From contig JADKIQ010000007.1 of the NCBI GenBank assembly GCA_016721245.1, positions 1-64,000 of the forward strand: DNA of 64,000 bases, in the 5' to 3' direction. Below are positions 10,948 to 20,839 of the stretch, in pieces (position 1 is the stretch's first letter; each line of letters starts with the position of its first letter). A model generated the notes under the pieces. The model was not told where the DNA came from. It made no database searches and saw only the letters and a program-made list of their open reading frames with translations. This DNA comes from Sphingobacteriales bacterium (GTDB lineage: Bacteria > Bacteroidota > Bacteroidia > Chitinophagales > JADIYW01). The position numbers were made by a program, and so were the translations under genes.

Positions 10948-11580
10948 ATGAAATCTATAAAAACAATCTTTTAGCAATTACAGCTGTATTGCTAAGTTTA
11001 CTTACCACTAGTTGCATACCAACAACTCCTGGTGGAAATCCGACACCAAGCAATCAGTTTGATATCAATATTACATATACACTGAATTATGGTGAAAACA
11101 AGAAAATTATTGTTGTAGATGGCGACAGTATTAAGTTTAGACTAACATATGGATATGGGAATTGGGTTGTCGGAAAACAATTTTCAATAAACACTAAAGG
11201 TCTAAATTCTACTTTTGAAATATTAACTAATAACAACTTTACCAACAACAATAACCACATAACAACTTTTGCAGCAAATTTCAATGTACCTAATGACATA
11301 GACACAAGCTATTCTTGGAAAACACAAAATCCAATTTCAGCAGAATGGAATGAATATGATAATTTTAATTTCTCATTTTATTTTAGCTGTAGATGGCGGC
11401 TTAAATCCAATCCCAATTCCACAATTTAGTGGCTTCCCTTCAAACAATGACAGGTACATAATACTTAGGAAATTAAAGGGATATTCTTATCAATACTATT
11501 GGATTAAACTTAAAAATGCAAATGGGCTTACCCTACAAAATGGAAGATATCAAATGGATAGCATCACCACCGGACAATAA
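10948..11580 (+). CDS. Lipoprotein, array member 1 (frameshifted)
   Basis: ATG at 10948 starts a signal sequence (MKSIKTIF) that hits TAG after eight codons. A shift restores AITAVLLSLLTTSCIPTTPGG, a lipoprotein signal with TTSC lipobox and a PGGNPTP linker. The body is Asn/Thr-rich; a second shift near 11390 leads to the conserved C-terminal motif YQYYWIKLKN...GRYQMDSITTGQ. Members 2-4 share signal, linker and tail. About 210 residues when repaired; surface-exposed, function unknown. Confidence 0.65.
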
Positions 11581-11604
11581 TTTCAAAAAAAAATCATCTC
11601 CAAA

Positions 11605-12303
11605 ATGAAAACAACAAAAACAATCTTCTTCGCAATTAAAGTTGTGTTGCTAAGTTTACTTGCCACCAGTTGCATACCAACCGTACCCGGTGGAAATCCA
11701 ACACCAAATAATACATTTAATGTAAACATTGACAATAAAGATGTTAAGGCTGACCCTGACAATCCAAAATACACAACCGTCTTGGTAGATGGCGACATTG
11801 TTATTTGCAATCTTATACACTTACCTGTTAGATTTTACTCAGGTAGACCGAGAGCATATAAGTATTGGTTTTCAGCCATCAACCGGACATACATATGAAT
11901 TCTATAGTTTAATAAATTATCCGGAATTACTTCTACCAGAGGATTATATCAACTTTGGCGCAGGTGTTCTGTTGGTGATACTGGACTCAACACACGAATG
12001 GATTCCATTTGAATCTCAACAATTTTACACACTTCTTATGATATGAAATTTTATTTTCTCAAACTAATGGCAACCGATATCATTTGATCCTAGGCCTTAT
12101 TGGGAAGGCGCACAAGATGCTTTAACCAAGACAGGTTTATCGTCTTTTACGTTTAAAATGAACTGCTTATCAATATTATTGGGTAAGAATAAAGATGTGA
12201 TAAAAGCACTGTTTTGCAATATCTTATTTTGGGGCTGCCTTTGCCTACTACTTTTATTTATGATGGCAAATACCAAATGAACAGTATCACCACAGGACAA
12301 TAA
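11605..12303 (+). pseudogene. Lipoprotein, array member 2 (multiple frameshifts)
   Basis: Starts MKTTKTIFFAIKVV with lipobox LLATSC and linker IPTVPGGNPTP, closely matching member 1. The frame changes near 11870 (FQPSTGHTYEFYS) and again after about 12040. It ends with the family tail (GKYQMNSITTGQ) at 12303. Starts 24 bp after member 1. It may be a real pseudogene or may be damaged by sequencing error; the internal body is much diverged from member 1. Confidence 0.6.
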
Positions 12304-12326
12304 CTTCAATAAATAAATCTTAAAAA

Positions 12327-12650
12327 ATGCAAACAACAAAAACAATCTTCTTTGCAATTACAGTAGTATTGCTAAGTTTACTTGCAACCAGCTGCATACC
12401 AACAACGCCTGGCGGAAATCCGACACCAACACTTGAACGTGGGATTGTCCGGGAGAAATAATGATGGTGCTGAGTAATCCGTATATGATGTCGATCTCCC
12501 AGATTCATACAGATTTCTAGAATATTAACAAGTATATTGTCCTGAAAAAGCACGGCACAATATATGGAAAATTCGGAACATTCTATTTAGATGAAACCAT
12601 TATTGCTGTTAGTGGCAAATATCAATGAACAGTATCACCACCGGACAATA
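12327..12650 (+). pseudogene. Lipoprotein remnant, array member 3
   Basis: The signal and lipobox are intact (MQTTKTIFFAITVVLLSLLATSC, then IPTTPGGNPTP) but the frame stops at 12461 after 44 codons. The next about 190 bp hold only the tail region (GKYQ, then out-of-frame copy of the NSITTGQ coding end near 12650). Most of the body seen in members 1 and 2 is missing, which indel noise alone does not explain. Confidence 0.6.
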
Positions 12651-12671
12651 ATTTCAAAAAAATACAATCAA

Positions 12672-13020
12672 ATGCAACAAAAAAACATCTTCTTTGCAAT
12701 TACAGTAGTATTGAAGTTATTTGCAACCACTGCTCAAACTGGTGTTAGTGGCGGATCGTAGGGCCCAGAATTTCACACCAACCGCTTAATTCCAAATGCC
12801 TCATTCAACTTTGACATTATAATGCACATTTGCGGCGGAACCAACCACATATGGGTTTTAAATTGCAAAGTGAGGCTACCATTATGGCTGGTTGCAGCTA
12901 AAAATGGATAAAGTTTTATACCATTCGTCGCACAATATCAAGTTGACACTCATAAATTATGCTTACAAAATAGCCCCAAACACACCTATTCAGGCAGGGA
13001 AATATTGAAAATAGCAACTT
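12672..13020 (+). pseudogene. Lipoprotein remnant, array member 4
   Basis: Begins MQQKNIFFAITVVLKLFATT, a clear copy of the family signal, but the lipobox Cys is lost and TAG ends the frame at 12759-12761. The region to about 13020 has no open frame of note. It is the most decayed copy, and the array decays in order downstream. Confidence 0.5.
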
Positions 13021-13045
13021 AAACAAAATAAAAAAAATATTGAAA

Positions 13046-13074
13046 CCGCCTAATAAAATAGGCGTTTTTTTTTA
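13046..13074 (+). terminator. Rho-independent terminator of the lipoprotein array
   Basis: CGCCTA / TAGGCG hairpin with a 6-nt loop followed by a run of T. Confidence 0.85.
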
Positions 13075-13075
13075 T

Positions 13076-13371
13076 TTAGTCTCAAACTGTCGAATTGCAA
13101 TAAATCTCATTTGTGCAACTCTTTTTTACACTTTTTTTCACGTACTGTACACATGCTTGTTGAAATTTTCTAAAGATGTGGGCAACCCCTTTAACTCCTT
13201 CAAATTCAATCATATTATGATTATTAACACTTCCAATAAACAGCGTGTGGAAAAGTTGAGACGGAATTTTTAAATCATTAAAGTAGCTTTAAGATGTCGG
13301 AAACGATGAAACACAAAAATCCTGCTTTTCAAATATATTTTTATACAAAAACGTTTAAAACACAACATTAA
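13076..13371. other. Intergenic region before nrdB
   Basis: About 300 bp without a gene I can support. A short plus-strand ORF here overlaps the terminator and has no recognisable features. No NrdR boxes or strong TAnnTTTG promoter were found by eye. Confidence 0.5.
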
Positions 13372-14352
13372 ATGGATACTGCATTGGCGACCGAAAAAAT
13401 TTTACAGGAAAGCGATAACCGCTTTGTGTTGTTTCCAATTAAACACGATAAAATCTGGGCGATGTATAAAACTGCTTTACGCAGTTTCTGGGTAACGGAA
13501 GAAGTAGACTTAAGTCAGGATGTTATTGACTGGGATAAAAAATTAAATGACAATGAACGCCATTTCGTAAAACACGTACTGGGTTTCTTCGCAGCCAGCG
13601 ATGGTATCGTGAATGAAAACCTGGTGGTGAACTTTATGCAGGATGTAACCATTCCGGAAGTTCGTTGCTTCTACGGTTTTCAGGTAGCCATTGAAAATGT
13701 ACATGCTGAAATGTATTCTCTGTTGATTGATACATTCATTAAAGATTCTTCTGAAAAAGATAAAATGTTCAACGCCATGGAAACGCTGGATTGCGTAAAA
13801 ATGAAAGCAACCTGGGCATTGAAATGGATTGACAGCGCTCCGTCATTCGCACACCGTCTGGTGGCTTTTGCGGCGGTAGAAGGTATTTTCTTCAGCGGAA
13901 GTTTCTGTTCTATTTTCTGGTTAACAGACAGAGGTTTAATGAAAGGCCTTGGAAAATCCAACGAATTCATCAGCCGCGACGAAGGCATGCACTGCGACTT
14001 CGCTTGTTTATTGTATTCCATGCTGGAAAACAAATTAAGCAAAGAAGAAATCTATCAGATTATCTGCGATGCTGTAGAATGCGAAAAAATATTTGTGAAA
14101 GACTCCTTACCGGTTTCCCTGATCGGTATGAACGAACAACTGATGTGTGAATATATTGAGTTCTGTGCAGACAGATTGATTCTGGCTTTAGGATATCCTA
14201 AAGTGTACAACGCACAAAACCCTTTTCCTTTCATGGAAAAAATTTCTACACAGGGAAAAACAAACTTCTTTGAAGAACGACCAACTGAATACGGAAAAGC
14301 AGGCATGGAAGCAGGCGAAAAAACAGTGGAAGTGGACTACGACGACTTTTAA
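13372..14352 (+). CDS. nrdB: Class Ia ribonucleotide reductase, beta subunit
   Basis: Intact, 326 residues. It supplies the tyrosyl radical for reduction of ribonucleoside diphosphates. Di-iron ligands and radical site are visible: ENVHAEMY (Glu, His and radical Tyr), EGIFFSGSF, and RDEGMHCDF (Glu and His). The acidic/aromatic C-terminus (VEVDYDDF) is the docking tail for the alpha subunit. It lies 36 bp before nrdA, and the pair forms an operon. Confidence 0.97.
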   Translation: MDTALATEKILQESDNRFVLFPIKHDKIWAMYKTALRSFWVTEEVDLSQDVIDWDKKLNDNERHFVKHVLGFFAASDGIVNENLVVNFMQDVTIPEVRCFYGFQVAIENVHAEMYSLLIDTFIKDSSEKDKMFNAMETLDCVKMKATWALKWIDSAPSFAHRLVAFAAVEGIFFSGSFCSIFWLTDRGLMKGLGKSNEFISRDEGMHCDFACLLYSMLENKLSKEEIYQIICDAVECEKIFVKDSLPVSLIGMNEQLMCEYIEFCADRLILALGYPKVYNAQNPFPFMEKISTQGKTNFFEERPTEYGKAGMEAGEKTVEVDYDDF

Positions 14353-14388
14353 TTAAACTATATACCAACCAAATAAAACTATATTATT

Positions 14389-16907
14389 ATGTACGTTATA
14401 AAACGCGACGGCAGAAAAGAACCTGTCCATTTTGATAAGATTACAGCCCGCATCAGCAAGCTGTCTTTTGGCTTAAATTCTACCTTTGTCATGCCGCACA
14501 GAGTGGCACAGGCCGTAATACAGGGCTTGTACGACGGAGTAACTACCACCGAATTAGATGAGTTGGCTGCACGAACCAGTGCCAACATGACGGTAGTGCA
14601 TCCTGAATATGCCATCTTAGCGGCACGTATTGCTGTTTCTAACCTACATAAGAATACAAAGAAAAATTTCTCACGCATCACCGAGCAATTATATAATTAT
14701 ATCGATCCGAAAACGAACAAACAAGCTCCTTTAATTGCAGATGATGTATATGAAATCATCATGGCGCACAAAGACAGACTGGATGCGGCTATTGTTCATC
14801 ACCGTGACTATAACTACGATTTCTTTGGTTTCAAAACACTGGAAAAATCTTACTTGCTGAGAATGTATGGTAAGGTGGTAGAACGCCCTCAGCATATGCT
14901 GATGCGTGTTGCAGTTGGTATCCACAAAAACGATATTGATGCAGCCATTGAAACCTACGATTTAATGTCGGAAAATGGTTTAACATGCTACACCAACTTT
15001 ATATAATGCAGGAACACCGAAAGCACAGTTATCTTCCTGTTTTTTATTAACAATGAAAGACGACAGCATTAAAGGTATTTACGATACCTTGAAAAACTGT
15101 GCAGAAATTTCTCAGGCTGCCGGTGGTATCGGTTTAAGTATTCACAATGTAAGAGCAAAAGGAAGCTATATCAAAGGAACAGGCGGCGAAAGCAACGGTT
15201 TAGTACCGATGTTGCAAGTATTCAACTCTACCGCAAGATACGTAGATCAGGGTGGCGGCAAACGCAAAGGTGCTTTTGCTATTTACTTAGAGCCTTGGCA
15301 TGCAGATATTTTCGATTTTCTTGAATTGCGTCGCCCGCACGGAAAAGAAGAAATGAAAGCGCGTGATTTATTCTTTGCATTATGGATTCCGGATTTATTC
15401 ATGAAACGTGTGAAAGAAAACGGCAAATGGTCATTGATGTGCCCGAATGAATGTCCGGGTTTAGCAGATACTTATGCAGAAGAGTTTGAAGCATTGTATT
15501 TAAAATATGAAGCAGAAGGCAAATTCCGTAAACAAATCAATGCACAAGAATTATGGTTCCATATTCTGGACAGTCAGACAGAAACAGGTACACCTTATAT
15601 GTTATACAAAGACCATGTAAACCGCAAATCCAATCAGAAAAATTTAGGGGTTATTCGTTCCAGCAACTTGTGTACGGAAATCATGGAATACACTTCTGCT
15701 GATGAAGTAGCGGTTTGTAATCTGGCTTCTATCAACTTAAGCAGATTCGTAGAAAATAATACGTTCAACTTTGAGAAATTATACGAAATTACATACATCG
15801 TTACCAAAAAATTTAAATAAGGTAATTGATGTGAATTTCTATCCGGTGCCGGAAGCTCGTAATAGCAATATGCGTCACCGTCCGGTTGGCTTAGGCGTAC
15901 AAGGCCTGGCAGATGCATTCATGATGCTGCGTCATGCATTCGACAGCGAAGAAGCGCGTATTTTAAATAAAAATATTTTCGAAACCATTTACTATGCTGC
16001 GTTATGTGCCTCTAAAGATATCGCAAAAAAAGATGGCCCATACGAATCATTCAAAGGCTCTCCTATTTCAGAAGGTCAGTTTCAGTTTGATATGTGGGGT
16101 GTTACACCAACCAACCGCTGGGATTGGGAAACATTACGCAAGGAAATCAAAGAGCATGGTGTACGCAACAGTTTATTAGTTGCACCAATGCCAACAGCTT
16201 CTACTTCTCAGATTTTAGGAAACAACGAATGCTTTGAGCCATATACTTCCAACATCTATACACGCCGTGTATTGAGCGGACAATTTATGGTAGTGAACAA
16301 ACACTTGTTGAAAGACCTTATTGATTTAGGATTGTGGAGCGAAGAAATGAAAAATGCGATTATCGCTAACAACGGTTCTATTCAGCCAATAGATGGTATT
16401 CCACAAGACATAAAAGAATTATACAAAACGGCCTGGGAAATTAAACAACGTTCTATCATCGACATGGCGGCAGACCGAGGAGCTTTCATCGATCAAAGCC
16501 AGAGCTTGAATTTATTCATGGAATCTCCTAACTACAAAAAACTGACTTCTGCTCATTTTTATGCCTGGGAGAAAGGATTGAAAACAGGTATGTACTATTT
16601 GCGTTCCCGTCCGGCTGTAGACCCAATCAAGTTTACGGTAGATGTAGAAAAAGCAAAACAATCCAACAGCGCGGCAGAAAAAGAAGTGACCGCTGCATAT
16701 GTAGACAAAATGGCGACTATTGCTCCAATTTATGAAGGGGTGGCAAATGCGCAACAGGAAATATTTACACTGGCTGAACCGGCAGTACAGGAAAAAACTA
16801 TGGAAGAAAGAGCCGCAGAATTTGGCATGACCGTGGATGATTTTTTAGCAGCGCAAAAAGTGTGCTCTTTAGAAAATCCGGGTGAGTGCGAAATGTGCGG
16901 AAGCTAG
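14389..16907 (+). CDS. nrdA: Class Ia ribonucleotide reductase, alpha subunit (two frameshifts)
   Basis: Catalytic and allosteric subunit; about 838 residues after repair. The N-terminal ATP-cone (MYVIKRDGRKEPVHFDKI) gives activity control. Catalytic-domain motifs include LSSCFLLTMKDDS, GGIGLSIHNVRAKGS, NLCTEI, the cysteine-containing VAVCNLASINL, and PMPTASTSQILGNNE. The C-terminal redox pair is CEMCGS. The first shift is near 14998 (TNF to LYNAGTP) and the second near 15813, where six A replace five (ITYIVTKNLNKVIDV expected). Both look like assembly errors. Confidence 0.96.
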
Positions 16908-16932
16908 AATCAATTAACCAACTGGATTTAAA

Positions 16933-16966
16933 AATCTCAAGCCTGAAAAGCTTGGGATTTTTTTTT
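16933..16966 (+). terminator. Terminator after nrdA
   Basis: AATCTCAAGC pairs with GCTTGGGATT across a short loop, followed by a T run. Confidence 0.85.
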
Positions 16967-16996
16967 GTTCGCAATTAAAATATTTTGTTACCTTTA
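16965..16996 (+). promoter_or_regulatory. Candidate promoter of the sulfur-uptake genes
   Basis: TTG at 16965 and TACCTTTA at 16989 (one mismatch to TAnnTTTG), 21 bp apart, some 20 bp before the ATG at 17017. Confidence 0.4.
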
Positions 16997-17016
16997 CTCT
17001 ATAAAACAAGTAGAGT

Positions 17017-17574
17017 ATGCAAATTTTATTACAGCCATTTCCCTGGTATGTTGCCGGTCCGTTAATAGCCGTCAATCTGTTTCTATTGTTGTATTTCGGA
17101 CAGCGCTTTGGTATTTCAACCGGCTTAAAAACTACGTGTGCAGCTTTGGGCGCGGGCAGCAAAATTCCGTTTTTTAATTATGACTGGAAAAAGGAAGACT
17201 GGTTATTAATTTACACGCTTGGAACCATTATCGGTGGTTTTGTCGCGTTTCATTTCCTGCACGCCGGTGATGCCGTCATCGTTTCAGATAAAACAAAAAC
17301 GGCACTGGATAATTTAGGCATTGCTGCCAATCAATCTTTCGAGCCGGCAGAATTATTTTCTGTTGAACATATCTTTACGCTAAAAGGTATCGCCATTCTT
17401 TTGGGCGGTGGCTTGCTGATTGGTTTTGGCACCCGCTGGGCAAACGGCTGTACTTCCGGTCATGCGATTTCCGGTTTAAGTGATTTGCAACTACCTTCAT
17501 TAGTAGCCGTTATCGGATTCTTTATTGGTGGATTGGTCATGACACATTTATTAATCCCAATAATCTTTAAATAA
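17017..17574 (+). CDS. YeeE/YedE family sulfur transporter, first half
   Basis: 185 residues, about five hydrophobic segments. It contains the family signature GFGTRWANGCTSGHAISG around residue 140, where the Cys is thought to relay thiosulfate/sulfur through the membrane. In this phylum the transporter is often split into two half-size proteins; the partner begins 2 bp downstream. The run with a rhodanese suggests uptake or handling of sulfane sulfur. Confidence 0.88.
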   Translation: MQILLQPFPWYVAGPLIAVNLFLLLYFGQRFGISTGLKTTCAALGAGSKIPFFNYDWKKEDWLLIYTLGTIIGGFVAFHFLHAGDAVIVSDKTKTALDNLGIAANQSFEPAELFSVEHIFTLKGIAILLGGGLLIGFGTRWANGCTSGHAISGLSDLQLPSLVAVIGFFIGGLVMTHLLIPIIFK

Positions 17575-17575
17575 A

Positions 17576-17989
17576 ATGCGCAATCTAAAATTCTTATTAC
17601 TCGGTATATTTTTCGGAATCGTGCTGGCAAAAGCGCAGGTGATTTCCTGGTTTCGTATTTACGAGATGTTCCGCTTTGAATCGTTTCACATGTATGGCAT
17701 TATTGGCAGTGCTGTCGTATTAGGTGTTGTCATTGTGCAGTACATCAAACGCAGTCATTTAAAAGCCATTGACGGCACGCCTATCACCATACAACCCAAA
17801 CCAACGACTTATAAAGCCAGCATCTTCGGTGGAATTTTATTTGGTTTAGGCTGGGCATTGGTAGGTGCCTGTCCCGGACCCATTTATATTTTAATCGGAG
17901 CAGGTTTCTGGAGTTTCATTATTGTATTGATCGGTGCATTGCTGGGAACTTTTATTTATGGTGTGGTGAAAGAAAAACTACCGCACTAA
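17576..17989 (+). CDS. YeeE/YedE family sulfur transporter, second half
   Basis: 137 residues, four predicted TM segments. The conserved GLGWALVGACPGPIY motif (around residue 95) is the counterpart of the WANGCTSGH motif of the first half. Starts 2 bp after it, so the two are probably translated together as one complex. Confidence 0.88.
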   Translation: MRNLKFLLLGIFFGIVLAKAQVISWFRIYEMFRFESFHMYGIIGSAVVLGVVIVQYIKRSHLKAIDGTPITIQPKPTTYKASIFGGILFGLGWALVGACPGPIYILIGAGFWSFIIVLIGALLGTFIYGVVKEKLPH

Positions 17990-18076
17990 GATTTCTTTTT
18001 ATTCAAAAAATAGATTTAATATTGTATTTCATTATAAATCTTAAATCAAAATTCTCAAATCTCAAATCAATTTAAA

Positions 18077-18394
18077 ATGGCCTTCGAAGATTTAGCTCCC
18101 AAAGAATTTCTTGCAGCATACAATACGCAAAAAGACAATGCTGTTTTATTAGACGTACGCACCGCGGCAGAAATTGAAGATGCCAATATTGACGGACATA
18201 TTGCGATTGATATTCAGCAGCCCGGCTTTACAGAGAAAGTAGCTGGTTTGGATAAAAGCAAAACCTATTTTATTTACTGCAGAAGCGGCAACCGCAGCGG
18301 ACAAGCCTGCAGGTATATGGCCACGCAGGGTTTCGATAAATTATACAATCTAAAAGGCGGTATGATTGCCTGGATGGATACGGATTTTGAATAA
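18077..18394 (+). CDS. Rhodanese-like sulfurtransferase
   Basis: 105 residues, a single rhodanese domain. The active-site loop CRSGNRSG (Cys around residue 72) and LLDVRTAAEIEDANIDGHI are both present. It probably accepts sulfur imported by the adjacent YeeE/YedE halves. Its stop overlaps the next ATG (TAATG). Confidence 0.93.
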   Translation: MAFEDLAPKEFLAAYNTQKDNAVLLDVRTAAEIEDANIDGHIAIDIQQPGFTEKVAGLDKSKTYFIYCRSGNRSGQACRYMATQGFDKLYNLKGGMIAWMDTDFE

Positions 18395-18980
18395 TGAAGC
18401 CCTTTTATTTCAAAACACAAGCTGAACTTCGCAAATGGTTTGAGAAAATTATTTGAGCGAAAAGGAAGTCTTTATTGCCTATTACAAAAAATCAAGCGGA
18501 AAGCAAAGTATTGTGTGGCCACAGGCGGTGGAAGAAGCGCTTTGTTTTGGCTGGATTGATGGTGTTGCGGCAAAAATCGATGAAGAAAGTTATTGCAACC
18601 GATTCACGCCACGAAGACCGAAAAGTAACTGGAGCGATGTAAACATCCGTAAGATACAGGAACTGATAGCAAAAGACTTAGTGACGGAAGAAGGTAAACA
18701 GTTGTTTTACAATCGGGATTTGCGCAAACAGAAATCCTCTTCCTTTGAACAGGAAAAAGTAGAGTTTCCGCCAGCCTATCTGAAGAAATTCAAAGCCAAT
18801 AAAAATGCCTGGAAATTCTATGAAGCGCAAACCAATACGTATAAAAAGCAATCTGCCTGGTATGTTATCAGTGCCAAACAGGAAGAAACACGTTTAAGAC
18901 GCTTAGATTTACTTATTTATGATAGTGAAAATGGTATTCATATCAAGCCATTGCGCCGTACGGACACAAAACCTAAATAG
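18394..18980 (+). CDS. YdeI/OmpD-associated family protein (one frameshift)
   Basis: ATG at 18394 gives MKPFYFKTQAELRKWFEK and then meets TGA; one extra A in the AAAA run at about 18447 joins it to LSEKEVFIAYYKKSSGK. Family features are the WPQAVEEALCFGWIDG block and RFTPRRPKSNWS. About 195 residues. The family is linked to bacteriocin resistance in some annotations but its biochemical role is unknown. Confidence 0.8.
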
Positions 18981-19088
18981 AAAGTTTTCATTTAAGCAGT
19001 TATTTCAGGCGACATTATTGTCATTTATTTACAAAAAAGATTAAATAATTAACAAATCTGTAATTTTTATTTTAATTTATTGTATTAT

Positions 19089-19119
19089 TTGCACAAAAAG
19101 AACCTTTTTATTAACTTTG
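19089..19119 (+). promoter_or_regulatory. Promoter of the tRNA-like RNA gene
   Basis: TTG at 19089-19091 and TAACTTTG at 19112-19119 with 20 bp between, a full match to the Bacteroidota sigma consensus. The predicted start is around 19126, about 40 nt before the folded RNA. Confidence 0.75.
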
Positions 19120-19166
19120 TCATATCAAGTTCTTTGTAACAGTCGTTATTTACTTACGACTAATCT

Positions 19167-19322
19167 TGTAAGGTGATGAAATTTGGCAGCCATGCCCTCT
19201 TGTCTCGGGGGTGAGGAGTTCGAAATAAAGACAGGGTAGAGCACTTTAGTGTGCAGGGGTTGACCACCAACTTTTGCCCTGTTCCTAATCGCCTTTTGGA
19301 GGTTCGAGTCCTTCTCTTACAG
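19167..19322 (+). ncRNA. Atypical tRNA-like RNA with an 86-nt variable region
   Basis: The ends fold as a tRNA. Acceptor TGTAAGG pairs fully (with one G-U) to TCTTACA (19315-19321). A Leu-like D arm is ATG-AAATTTGGCAGC-CAT. The anticodon-like stem is CCCTC/GGGGG with loop TTGTCTC. The T arm is GGAGG-TTCGAGT-CCTTC. Position 73 would be G. Instead of a 5-20 nt variable loop there are 86 nt (19212-19297) that fold back: AGGA/TCCT and ACAGGG/CCCTGT enclose CAC/GTG and GTTG/CAAC hairpins. It has its own promoter and, once the mobile element is removed, its own terminator (29047). A loop reading of GUC (Asp) has an unusual U37, so no isotype is assigned. A short tmRNA is excluded by size. Confidence 0.6.
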
Positions 19323-19325
19323 CAA
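19307..19325. repeat. attL, left 19-bp direct repeat
   Basis: AGTCCTTCTCTTACAGCAA, covering the 3' T-arm/acceptor strand of the tRNA-like gene. The identical string recurs at 29025-29043. Insertion therefore regenerated the RNA's 3' end. Confidence 0.88.
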
Positions 19326-19356
19326 GACAACTTGTCTAAGTTTGTCTAACTTTACT

Positions 19357-19386
19357 AAAGCCACTGATTATCAGTGGCTTTTTTGT
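19357..19386 (+). terminator. Terminator just inside the left end
   Basis: AAAGCCACTGA / TCAGTGGCTTT stem with a 3-nt loop and T run. It now ends the tRNA-like transcript while the element is integrated. Confidence 0.88.
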
Positions 19387-19470
19387 TTTCTAAAAGTAAA
19401 TAATAGCAAGATAGAAGCAATAAAGTAAGATTTCTGTGTACCCCGTATCTTACCCCAATGATGATTTACC

Positions 19471-19478
19471 TACCTTTG
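19471..19478 (+). promoter_or_regulatory. Candidate -7 box of the integrase gene
   Basis: TACCTTTG matches TAnnTTTG exactly, 22 bp before the ATG at 19500; no TTG at the -33 position. Confidence 0.5.
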
Positions 19479-19499
19479 CAGGTACAAAATTAGACTTCT

Positions 19500-20777
19500 A
19501 TGAATATTTCATTATACTTAAAACGACCTCAAAGCGAAACAGAAACTACAATATTTGCACGTATTACTTACAATAAGCAAACTCTGAAATACTACTTACC
19601 TGAAAAGATAAACCCTAAATTTTGGAATTTAACAGAACATAGAGCAAGGCAAACACAAAAATTTCCTACCCACCCTGAGTTTAATAGAAGTTTAGAAAAT
19701 AAAATTGCTTCCATTCATAATGTGTATATGAAATATTTTAATGACAATAAAGAAGCTCCAACCATAGAGACTTTTAAAACGTTACTTGATATTGAATTTG
19801 GGAAAGTTGAAAAAGTAACATACACATTCTTTACCTACTTTGAGAAATATATTGCCAACCTTTCCAACAAGGTAAATAGCAAACCGGGAAAATTAATTAG
19901 CAAAGGAACAAAGTGTACTTATCAAAATACATTAAACATTTTACGGAAATTTGAAAAGGCATATAAGCGAAAAATTGGTTTTGAAACAATAGACATAGAT
20001 TTCTATTATGACTTTAAAGAATACCTAAATAATGAAAGAAATTTGTCTGTCAATACTATTGGTAAATTAATTAAAAACATAAAGGTAGTATTGAACGATG
20101 CAACCGAAAATGGTCACAATAAAAACCTCGCTTTTAAAGGCAAAAGGTTTATTGTAGAAAGTGAGAAGTCAACAAGTATTTACTTAAACGAAATAGAATT
20201 AGCTGAATTATATTCGTTGGATTTAAGCAATAGCAAGAAATTAGATACTGTTAGAGATTTGTTTTTAATTGGTTGCCATACAGGATTACGTTATTCTGAT
20301 TATTCTAATATAAAACCTGAGAATGTAGATATTGAAAATAATATGCTAAACATTCAAACACAAAAGACAGGAATTTCAATTGCTATTCCATTACATACTA
20401 TTGTAAAAACCATTCTAAAAAAATATGACTATAATTTACCTAAGAGTATTTCCAACCAAAAAACAAATGACTATTTAAAAGATATAGGGTTGCAAGTAAC
20501 GAGCCTCCACGAACAAGTAACAAAAACTATTACAAAAGGAGGAATTCAAGAAGTGCAGAGGTTGTTCAAATACGAAATATTAACAACACATACTGCACGT
20601 CGCTCATTTGCCACAAACTTATATATTAGTGGATTCCCCTCTATTTCTATTATGAAAATAACAGGTCATACAAGTGAAAGGTCATTTATGAAATACATAA
20701 AGATTACGCCTACAGACAATGCAAAATTATTACAGGAACATTGGAATAAAAACGGAGCACACCTAAAAGTTGTTTAG
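19500..20777 (+). CDS. Tyrosine recombinase / integrase
   Basis: 425 residues in three parts: an N-terminal arm-DNA-binding domain (MNISLYLKRPQSETETTI onward), a SAM-like core-binding domain, and a catalytic domain from about residue 235. Active-site residues read as Arg264 (TGLRYSDYSN), His364 and Arg367 (HTARRSFATN), His390 (GHTSERS) and nucleophile Tyr399 (FMKYIKI). This is the usual integrase type of Bacteroidota conjugative and integrative elements. It catalyses integration and excision at the flanking 19-bp sites. Confidence 0.96.
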   Translation: MNISLYLKRPQSETETTIFARITYNKQTLKYYLPEKINPKFWNLTEHRARQTQKFPTHPEFNRSLENKIASIHNVYMKYFNDNKEAPTIETFKTLLDIEFGKVEKVTYTFFTYFEKYIANLSNKVNSKPGKLISKGTKCTYQNTLNILRKFEKAYKRKIGFETIDIDFYYDFKEYLNNERNLSVNTIGKLIKNIKVVLNDATENGHNKNLAFKGKRFIVESEKSTSIYLNEIELAELYSLDLSNSKKLDTVRDLFLIGCHTGLRYSDYSNIKPENVDIENNMLNIQTQKTGISIAIPLHTIVKTILKKYDYNLPKSISNQKTNDYLKDIGLQVTSLHEQVTKTITKGGIQEVQRLFKYEILTTHTARRSFATNLYISGFPSISIMKITGHTSERSFMKYIKITPTDNAKLLQEHWNKNGAHLKVV

Positions 20778-20839
20778 TTAGTTTTATCTTCTTACTTATA
20801 TAAATGCTTATTTTTATACAAATAGTTTAGAGTATTTGT

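Noticed and set aside
13040..13273. 77-residue ORF after the lipoprotein array
   Set aside because: It begins inside the terminator hairpin and shows no conserved feature.
19100..19322. tmRNA (ssrA) as the identity of the integration target
   Set aside because: The tRNA-like ends are only 156 nt apart; a tmRNA needs about 350 nt, with a tag ORF and pseudoknots, and no G-rich tmRNA 5' end is seen.
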